Positions 12,777 through 17,777 of a stretch of DNA of 17,777 nt are shown piece by piece. The DNA is from JAFDVL01 sp043736395. Lineage in GTDB: Bacteria; Acidobacteriota; Blastocatellia; RBC074. Made by a program: the position numbers and the translations under genes. The notes beneath the pieces are model-generated. The model was not told the origin of the DNA. It worked only from the letters and a program-made list of their open reading frames with translations, and did no database searches. The stretch spans positions 1 through 17,777 of the forward strand of contig JAYTCQ010000369.1 of NCBI GenBank assembly GCA_043736395.1, given 5' to 3'. How positions within the stretch are numbered: position 1 is the first letter of the stretch; every line of letters starts with the position of its first letter.

Positions 12777-13808
12777 TTATAAAATTCCCGCAGTTTCTTC
12801 AAATCCAAAAGCAATGTTCGCGTTTTGCAGTGCCTGACTGGCCGCGCCTTTCAATAAATTATCCTCGGCAGAAATGATGACCGCCTGATTTTCATTGACT
12901 ACGACACCAATGTCGCAGAACGGCGTGTTCGCGACAAATTTAATTTCCGGCAACTGCAAACCTTCGAAAATTCTGACAAAGGGTTTACCGTCGAAGGCTT
13001 CGTGCCAGCACTGATAAATATTTTCCCGTGAAATTCCTGCGTTGAGTTTGACGTATATTGTCGAGAGAATTCCGCGATTTATCGGCAACAAATGCGGCGT
13101 GAAAATTAATTTGTTTGGCGAAAATTCAATTCCCAGTCCTTGCGCAATTTCGGGAGCGTGGCGATGTTTGAAAATATTGTAGGCTTTGAAACTTTCACTG
13201 ACTTCGACGAAATGTGTACCTGAATTTGGAGCTTTTCCCGCGCCGGAAACTCCGGATTTTGAATCGCAAATGATTGTTTGCGATTGGTCAATGAATCCAG
13301 CGCGCAGCATCGGGATTAAGGGAATTTGAATCGTAGTCGGGTAACAGCCCGGATTCGAAATTAATTTTGCGCCGCGTAATTCTTCGGCTGCAAATTCGGT
13401 TAATCCGTAAACTGCTTCTTGCAAAAGTTTCGGACTAGAAGTCTCGAATCCGTAAAATTTGGATAAGAGAGTTTCATCTTTTAATCGCCAGGCTCCACTG
13501 ATGTCAACGATGGTTAAACCGGAGCTGCTGAGTTGAGGCACGACTTCGTTCGAAAATTCGTTGGGGGTCGCGAGAAAAATTAAGTTTGCTTCAAATTGTT
13601 CGACAGCTTTTTCGCTGTATGGCTGACAAAAAAGTGTTGTCAGTCCATTAAGTTGGGGATGAACCGTACTGAGCGGCAAGGTTTCAGCCGATTGCGAAGC
13701 GAAAGCCCCAACCAATTCAATATTTGGATGCCTGAGCAGCATCTTGATTAGTTCAAATCCTGAATATCCGGTGGCTCCGGCCACGATGGCGCGAATTTTA
13801 TTAACCAT
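12777..13808 (-). CDS. argC: N-acetyl-gamma-glutamyl-phosphate reductase
   Basis: An NADPH-dependent reductase that converts N-acetylglutamyl phosphate to the semialdehyde. GATGYSGFELIKMLLRHP (11-28) is the nucleotide-binding start, and FLATPNE and DISGAWRLKD follow. The catalytic Cys155 is in ISNPGCYPTT, and the dimerisation-domain His lies in KHRHAPEI. The length is 343 residues, normal for the type. The frame is open upstream to a TTG at 13859, but that codon overlaps the -10 hexamer of the promoter, so the ATG at 13808 (VNKIRAIV, start of the Rossmann strand) is correct. It is the first gene of the arginine cluster, with a leader of about 44 bases. Confidence 0.95.
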   Translation of the reverse strand: MVNKIRAIVAGATGYSGFELIKMLLRHPNIELVGAFASQSAETLPLSTVHPQLNGLTTLFCQPYSEKAVEQFEANLIFLATPNEFSNEVVPQLSSSGLTIVDISGAWRLKDETLLSKFYGFETSSPKLLQEAVYGLTEFAAEELRGAKLISNPGCYPTTIQIPLIPMLRAGFIDQSQTIICDSKSGVSGAGKAPNSGTHFVEVSESFKAYNIFKHRHAPEIAQGLGIEFSPNKLIFTPHLLPINRGILSTIYVKLNAGISRENIYQCWHEAFDGKPFVRIFEGLQLPEIKFVANTPFCDIGVVVNENQAVIISAEDNLLKGAASQALQNANIAFGFEETAGIL

Positions 13809-13858
13809 AGTTTCGTCAATAGCTTGAATTAACTTTTTAGCCCAAAAAATAAACGCCA

Positions 13859-13887
13859 ATCTTACACATGAAAGCTCAGGTTGACAA
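13859..13887 (-). promoter_or_regulatory. Promoter of the arginine cluster
   Basis: Minus strand: -35 TTGTCA (13887-13882, 5 of 6 consensus), a 17-base spacer, and -10 TAAGAT (13864-13859, 4 of 6). The start of transcription is expected near 13852, some 44 bases before the argC ATG. The -35 overlaps the -35 of the plus-strand promoter by five bases. Confidence 0.6.
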
Positions 13888-13908
13888 ACGTTGCTACACA
13901 GCTATAAT
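13881..13908 (+). promoter_or_regulatory. Promoter of yceD-rpmF (and probably plsX-fabHD), perfect consensus
   Basis: TTGACA (13881-13886) and TATAAT (13903-13908), both perfect matches to the sigma-70 consensus, are separated by 16 bases. The start of transcription is expected near 13915, giving a leader of about 20 bases with GGAG at 13923-13926, 8 bases before the yceD ATG. This should be a strong promoter, as fits a ribosomal protein operon. Confidence 0.85.
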
Positions 13909-13916
13909 TCATAGCT
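13900..13916. promoter_or_regulatory. Dyad over the plus-strand -10, candidate operator
   Basis: AGCTAT-AATTC-ATAGCT is a perfect 6-bp dyad around 5 bases and covers the -10 hexamer and start site of the plus-strand promoter. It lies at about -48 to -64 for the arginine promoter. The minus-strand reading TATGAATTAT has some likeness to an ARG-box half, but it is too short to assign to ArgR. Confidence 0.3.
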
Positions 13917-13934
13917 TTTGTTGGAGTAAAGCTT

Positions 13935-14450
13935 ATGCAAGTAATGCTGAGCAAGATGCCCGCGGACGGGTTGCCATTTCAGCACCAGTATAAAGAGCAG
14001 GAATTAGATTTATCGGGGCACGAATTTTCGTTTCTGCAATTGCCGTTAGTTACTGGTCGAATCAGGAAAATTGGCATGGAAATGCAGGTGAATGGAGCGC
14101 TGACGGCAAGCTTGCAGGTCACTTGTGATCGTTGCCTCAATACCGCGGAATTTCCGGTTAACAGTAAATTTGATCTTTTTTATCTGCCAGCTGAAGTGAC
14201 CACCAATCAGGCTGGCGAAGTTGAACTGCAAGAGCGCGATCTTGATTTTTCTTTTTATCACGATGAGAAAATAGATATAGATGAATTAGTGCTGGAGCAG
14301 TTAGAGCTGAGTTTACCGCAACGAATTTTATGTAAGACCGATTGTCTGGGCTTATGTACGCAGTGCGGAACGAATTTAAATGATGAGTCGTGTGATTGCC
14401 AGAAGGAAATTGATCCACGTTGGCAGGCGCTGGCTGATTTGAAAAGTTAA
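13935..14450 (+). CDS. yceD: YceD / DUF177 family protein
   Basis: A 171-residue member of the DUF177 (YceD) family, linked in E. coli and plants to accumulation of 23S rRNA and almost always encoded just before rpmF, as here. It has two Cys pairs: CDRC at 64-67 in the family core strand VTCDRCL, and a C-terminal cluster Cys133, Cys137, Cys141, Cys144, Cys153 and Cys155 (CKTDCLGLCTQCG, then CDC), which probably binds zinc. A strongly acidic middle segment (about 97-126) is usual. The start has GGAG 8 bases upstream and follows a perfect promoter. The biochemical role is not settled in the family. Confidence 0.9.
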   Translation: MQVMLSKMPADGLPFQHQYKEQELDLSGHEFSFLQLPLVTGRIRKIGMEMQVNGALTASLQVTCDRCLNTAEFPVNSKFDLFYLPAEVTTNQAGEVELQERDLDFSFYHDEKIDIDELVLEQLELSLPQRILCKTDCLGLCTQCGTNLNDESCDCQKEIDPRWQALADLKS

Positions 14451-14494
14451 TGTAGGACTGGATTGATCCGGTCAATATCTTAAGGAGTAATTAC

Positions 14495-14683
14495 ATGCCT
14501 AATCCTAAACGTCGCCATTCTAAATCACGGAGTCGTATGCGTCGCGCTCATGATGCGCTGGAAGTTGTTCAATTGACCAAATGTTCAAATTGCCAAAGTC
14601 TTAGAATGCCTCACCGTGTGTGTCCCAGCTGTGGATATTACGGCACGCGACAGGTGCTCGAAATTGCTGAGCTGAACAGCTAA
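14495..14683 (+). CDS. rpmF: 50S ribosomal protein L32
   Basis: A 62-residue L32. The basic N-terminus MPNPKRRHSKSRSRMRRAHD is the family signature. Cys30/Cys33 and Cys43/Cys46 (CSNC and CPSC) make it the zinc-binding version, which can be replaced in some bacteria by a Cys-less paralogue under zinc limitation; no such regulation is visible here. A strong AAGGAG lies 7 bases before the ATG. The gap from yceD is 44 bases, and a terminator-like hairpin follows the stop. Confidence 0.97.
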   Translation: MPNPKRRHSKSRSRMRRAHDALEVVQLTKCSNCQSLRMPHRVCPSCGYYGTRQVLEIAELNS

Positions 14684-14692
14684 AAAATCCAG

Positions 14693-14742
14693 GGATGAAA
14701 GCTTGCCTCCGCAGTAATTTGGCAACTTTCATCCTTTTCTTT
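14693..14742 (+). terminator. Intrinsic terminator or attenuator between rpmF and plsX
   Basis: GGATGAAAG (14693-14701) pairs with CTTTCATCC (14726-14734), and past a one-base bulge TTGCC (14703-14707) pairs with GGCAA (14721-14725). The loop is 13 bases and TTTTCTTT follows directly. The stem is only moderately GC-rich, so termination is probably partial, separating the high level of rpmF from the lipid genes. Confidence 0.7.
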
Positions 14743-14747
14743 ATCGT
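14719..14747 (+). promoter_or_regulatory. Candidate internal promoter for plsX-fabH-fabD
   Basis: TTGGCA (14719-14724, 5 of 6 consensus), a 17-base spacer and TATCGT (14742-14747, 4 of 6). It lies within the terminator stem and T-tract, which would let the lipid genes be transcribed independently of rpmF. It is a moderate match only. Confidence 0.35.
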
Positions 14748-14768
14748 TTCGAGCATCATTCCCCGAAT

Positions 14769-15821
14769 ATGCTAACCAAAATAGCTGTTGATGCGATGGG
14801 TGGCGATCACGCCCCGATCGCCGAAGTTGAAGGCGCAATTCAGGCTGCTCTGGAATTACACGTTGGTGTAACTCTGGTTGGCCAGGAAGAAAGAATCGTG
14901 CCTGAATTAGAGCGACTTGGTTATAAATACCACCCCAAATCCCGCCGGGTTTATAGCACGCAACCTGCCAAAAGATTACCGATTGAAATTGTTCATGCGA
15001 CAGAATTCATTACGATGGATGAGCCGGTAGCCAACGCCGTTCGCCGTAAAAAGGATTCCTCGATTCGTGTCGCGGCACGTCTGGTTCGTGACGGTAAAGC
15101 GCATGGTTTAGTCAGCGCTGGCAATACGGGAGCCGTCATGGCTACGTCAAAGCTGGTGATTGGGACTTTGCCTTCGGTTGATCGTCCGGCGTTATCGGCA
15201 GTTTTCCCGACGTTAGGTGAGCATGGTTGCGTCCTACTTGACGTCGGGGCCAATGCCGAATGCAAGCCCGAACAATTAAGACAATTCGCCGTGATGGGTT
15301 CTATCTATTCCAATCAGATACTGAATGTGAAGAATCCTAAAGTCGGATTAATGAGCATTGGTGAAGAAGAAATTAAAGGGAATGAGCTGACAAAAGAAAC
15401 TGGAAAATTATTGCGTGAAACTCCGATAAATTACATTGGAAATGTCGAAGGTCGTGACATTTACACTGGCGGAGTTGATGTGATAGTGTGCGATGGTTTC
15501 ACGGGTAATGTCATTTTGAAAACCAGTGAAGGTTTGATCTCTGCAATTATGGGTTTATTGAAATCCGAGCTGGGACAAACCATCATTACACAAGCGGGAG
15601 CTTTGCTGTCCCGTCCGGCATTTGTCAGTGTGAAAAAACGTTTGGATTATTCTGAATTCGGTGGCGCTCCGTTACTTGGAACTAAGCAGGTCGTAGTTAT
15701 TTGCCACGGCGGCTCCAATGCCAAAGCGATTAAGAATGCGATTCGCGTCGCCAAGGAATTTTACGAGGCGCGGCTCAACGAGCGGATCGAACAGCGAATT
15801 CAGGAATTTGACGCAAAATAA
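14769..15821 (+). CDS. plsX: Phosphate acyltransferase PlsX
   Basis: A 350-residue enzyme that converts acyl-ACP and phosphate to acyl phosphate, feeding PlsY in phospholipid synthesis; it is peripheral to the inner membrane. The N-terminal KIAVDAMGGDHAP is diagnostic. VSAGNTGAVMATSKL (about residue 115), LLDVGANAECKPEQL and GFTGNVILKTSEG follow in order, and the C-terminal FGGAPLLG and VICHGGSNAKAIKNAI are typical. The length is normal. There is no Shine-Dalgarno sequence; the bases before the ATG read TTCCCCGAAT, nearly the same as before fabH. The gap to rpmF is 85 bases with the terminator and a candidate promoter. Confidence 0.97.
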   Translation: MLTKIAVDAMGGDHAPIAEVEGAIQAALELHVGVTLVGQEERIVPELERLGYKYHPKSRRVYSTQPAKRLPIEIVHATEFITMDEPVANAVRRKKDSSIRVAARLVRDGKAHGLVSAGNTGAVMATSKLVIGTLPSVDRPALSAVFPTLGEHGCVLLDVGANAECKPEQLRQFAVMGSIYSNQILNVKNPKVGLMSIGEEEIKGNELTKETGKLLRETPINYIGNVEGRDIYTGGVDVIVCDGFTGNVILKTSEGLISAIMGLLKSELGQTIITQAGALLSRPAFVSVKKRLDYSEFGGAPLLGTKQVVVICHGGSNAKAIKNAIRVAKEFYEARLNERIEQRIQEFDAK

Positions 15822-15850
15822 GAATCCAACCATCAGTTTTCCCCGAAATT

Positions 15851-16840
15851 ATGAGTAGTTATCAGGCAATTATTACCGGAACCGGAAGGTCACTCCCAGA
15901 ACAAGTTGTCACCAATGAAGACCTCGAAAAAATTGTCGAGACTTCTGACGAATGGATCACTACGAGAACCGGAATTAGCCGTCGACACAAGGCTTCTAGT
16001 GACGAATGTACCTCGACATTTGCCACGGCGGCTGCCCGCCTGGCGCTGGAACGTGCGGGTCTTAATGCAGAGGATCTAGATTTAATTATTTGCGCCACGG
16101 TTTGTCCAGATCAGGCTTTGCCTTCCACCGCAGTTTTAATTCAATCACAACTTGGAGCAAAAAAAGCTGCGGCATTTGACTTGGTTGCAGCCTGTTCGGG
16201 GTTTATTTACGGGATGACGGTTGCCAATCAATTCATCTCCACCGGTTTTTATCAAAATATTTTAGTCATTGGCGTCGAAGTTTTATCACGCTATCTTGAT
16301 TATGCTGACCGCGCCACCTGTGTTTTATTTGGGGACGGCGCAGGCGCGGCGGTCGTACAACGCTCACCTGAACCCGGTCGTGGCGTGCTGTCAACCAGAA
16401 TCATGTCTGATGGCGATCACGCGCCGGTTTTGTACATTCCCGGTGGCGGAACAAAAATTCCCGCTTCGCATAATTCCGTCGATACTGGTCAGCACTTTAT
16501 CAAAATGAAAGGTAATGAGCTTTTCAAAGTAGCGGTCAGATCAATGGAAGATATTTGCAATCAGGTGCTTGATGAACAGAAGATGACGACGTCGGATATT
16601 GATTTATTCGTGCCTCATCAGGCTAATAAAAGAATTTCAGTCGCGGTCGCGGAACGGCTGGGAATTCCCCTCGAAAAAATTTATTCAAATATCGAATATA
16701 CCGGAAATACGTCGGCGGCTTCGATCCCGATTTGTCTGGACGAATTAGTCGAACAAGGACGCCTGAAGCCTGGCATGACAGTCATGATGACTTCATTTGG
16801 CGCGGGTGTGACGTGGGGTTCGATTTTGATGAGATGGTAA
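15851..16840 (+). CDS. fabH: 3-oxoacyl-ACP synthase III (KAS III)
   Basis: A 329-residue condensing enzyme that starts fatty-acid synthesis by joining acetyl-CoA (or a branched acyl-CoA) to malonyl-ACP. The catalytic triad is visible: Cys115 in LVAACSGF, His256 in FVPHQANKRI and Asn286 in YTGNTSAAS. TTRTGISRRH near the N-terminus and the C-terminal SFGAGVTWGS are also typical. The length is normal. Primer specificity (straight or branched) cannot be read safely. It begins 29 bases after plsX, without a Shine-Dalgarno sequence but with CCCCGAAATT just before the ATG. Confidence 0.97.
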   Translation: MSSYQAIITGTGRSLPEQVVTNEDLEKIVETSDEWITTRTGISRRHKASSDECTSTFATAAARLALERAGLNAEDLDLIICATVCPDQALPSTAVLIQSQLGAKKAAAFDLVAACSGFIYGMTVANQFISTGFYQNILVIGVEVLSRYLDYADRATCVLFGDGAGAAVVQRSPEPGRGVLSTRIMSDGDHAPVLYIPGGGTKIPASHNSVDTGQHFIKMKGNELFKVAVRSMEDICNQVLDEQKMTTSDIDLFVPHQANKRISVAVAERLGIPLEKIYSNIEYTGNTSAASIPICLDELVEQGRLKPGMTVMMTSFGAGVTWGSILMRW

Positions 16841-16843
16841 GAA

Positions 16844-16910
16844 AGTTCGCAGGGAAGAAGTTCGCGGTTCGCAGTCAGAAGAGTTCGCAGGGAAAAACAA
16901 AGATCAAAGT
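16844..16910 (+). repeat. Short direct repeats in the fabH-fabD gap
   Basis: AGTTCGCAGGGAA occurs exactly at 16844-16856 and 16882-16894, with further TTCGC cores at 16861 and 16868. A CAAAGATCAAAGTCCAAA-type run follows just before the fabD start and resembles the CCAAA-type repeat in the 5' end of argJ. The gap looks like accumulated simple-sequence expansion. No Shine-Dalgarno sequence is evident in it. Confidence 0.6.
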
Positions 16911-16914
16911 CCAA

Positions 16915-17777
16915 ATGAGCAAAATTGCATTTATTTTTCCAGGACAGGGTTCGCAATACGCAGGTATGGGGCGCGATTTGGCAGACAACTTTTCTGTCGC
17001 GCGCGATGTATTTGCGGAAGCGGATGACGCGTTAGGCTTCCCGCTCAGCGATCTTTGTTTCAATGGGCCGGATGAAGATTTGCAGCTTACGGCAAATACT
17101 CAGCCCGCGATTTTGACGACTAGTGTGGCGGCGTATCGTGTGTTAACGGAGCAGGGCATACGACCTGATTTTGTGGCAGGCCTCAGTTTAGGCGAATATT
17201 CTGCGCTCGTGGCGACAGGTGCCTTGACCTTAACCGATGCTGTGAAAATCGTGCGTCGGCGTGGTGAGTTGATGCAGGAAGCTGTACCTGTGGGCGATGG
17301 CGCGATGGCGGCGATTTTAGGACTGGAAGCGGATAAAGTTTTAGACGTCTGTGCGACTATTGCAGAAGCGCAAATTTGCTCGCCCGCGAATTTTAATACG
17401 CCTCTGGCAACTGTGATTGCCGGGCACAAGGAAGCGGTCGAACGCGCGATGGCAAAATGCACCGAACTCGGTGCGAAAAGCGTGCGCCTGCTCAAAGTCA
17501 GTGCACCTTTTCATTGCGCTTTGATGATGCCCGCGCAGGAGCTATTTACACCGATCCTCGCTGCGACTACTTTCAGTGATCTTGTATTGCCGCTGGTGAA
17601 TAATGTAGACGCGGAGGTTGTGACCTCCGGCGCTGTTGCCCGCGAAGGCGTGCGCCGTCAGGTTACTGCTTCAGTACGATGGACGGAAAGTGTTGAGAAA
17701 ATGATTGCCGCCGGAGTCGCCACTTTTATCGAAGTCGGGCCCGGCAAAGTTTTATGCGGTTTGGTGCGGTCTATCAG
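16915..17777 (+). CDS. fabD: Malonyl-CoA:ACP transacylase (3' end outside window)
   Basis: Loads malonyl groups onto ACP for fatty-acid elongation. The first 287 codons, of a usual total near 310, are present. FPGQGSQYAGMG (8-19) is the N-terminal Gln motif. The catalytic Ser91 is in AGLSLGEYSALVA, and His200 is in VSAPFHCALM. WTESVEKMI and EVGPGKVLCGLV are the expected C-terminal motifs, so only the last 20 or so residues are missing. The serine box reads GLSLG instead of the commoner GHSLG, a known variant. The spacer from fabH is 74 bases of short repeats, and an acpP-type gene would be expected further downstream. Confidence 0.96.
   Translation, partial: MSKIAFIFPGQGSQYAGMGRDLADNFSVARDVFAEADDALGFPLSDLCFNGPDEDLQLTANTQPAILTTSVAAYRVLTEQGIRPDFVAGLSLGEYSALVATGALTLTDAVKIVRRRGELMQEAVPVGDGAMAAILGLEADKVLDVCATIAEAQICSPANFNTPLATVIAGHKEAVERAMAKCTELGAKSVRLLKVSAPFHCALMMPAQELFTPILAATTFSDLVLPLVNNVDAEVVTSGAVAREGVRRQVTASVRWTESVEKMIAAGVATFIEVGPGKVLCGLVRSI

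Noticed and set aside
13809..13859. Upstream TTG start for argC giving 17 extra residues
   Set aside because: The codon lies in the -10 hexamer of the likely promoter, and the ATG at 13808 fits the start of the conserved Rossmann strand.
13900..13916. Dyad in the divergent promoter as a definite ArgR (ARG) box
   Set aside because: Only part of a half-site matches and there is no second box at the usual spacing; it is kept only as a candidate operator.
17182..17196. GLSLG in place of GHSLG at the FabD serine as a possible defect
   Set aside because: The variant with Leu is known among functional transacylases, and Ser, His and Gln motifs are all intact.

Overview
The window reads as chromosomal DNA of a diderm (Gram-negative-type) bacterium: it encodes a TolC-type outer-membrane channel, a murein lytic transglycosylase and several proteins with Sec signal peptides. 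Moderate GC, intergenic spacers full of palindromes and the gene content suggest an Acidobacteriota-like soil bacterium. That placement is an inference from general familiarity and is not proven by any marker here. No rRNA, tRNA, transposase, prophage or CRISPR array was seen.

Layout. Positions 1-3290 (minus strand) hold two coupled gene pairs: a TPR protein followed by a lytic transglycosylase cut by the window edge, and an exported tyrosine-phosphatase-like protein followed by an exported M28 peptidase. Positions 3349-3535 hold a MITE-like element with perfect 55-bp inverted ends. Positions 3541-4950 hold a 66-residue protein of unknown function, apparently read from a leaderless promoter, followed by an ATP-grasp ligase. 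The gene-free stretch 4951-5338 carries that promoter, REP-like hairpins and the terminator of tolC. Then come tolC (5339-7009) and argJ (7213-8451), with an inverted repeat between them.

Positions 7213-13808 form a same-strand arginine cluster, in transcription order argC, argB, a gamma-glutamylcyclotransferase-like gene, argD, a GNAT-type N-acetylglutamate synthase candidate, a VapBC-like toxin-antitoxin pair, a small unknown gene and argJ. Together these cover glutamate to N-acetylornithine to ornithine with acetyl recycling. The carbamoyl-transfer and later steps (argF, argG, argH) are not in the window.

From 13881 the plus strand carries yceD, rpmF, plsX, fabH and fabD (cut by the right edge), the usual ribosome/lipid cluster. 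A terminator-like hairpin and a candidate internal promoter sit between rpmF and plsX. The arginine and lipid clusters diverge from one 126-bp gap in which two good sigma-70 promoters overlap at their -35 hexamers.

The most unusual aspects are the number of different palindromic or inverted-repeat families in the spacers, several touching start or stop codons, and the overlapping divergent promoter pair. I found no clear-cut new multi-gene defence or biosynthetic system. The small protein plus ATP-grasp pair is the best candidate for an uncharacterised unit.
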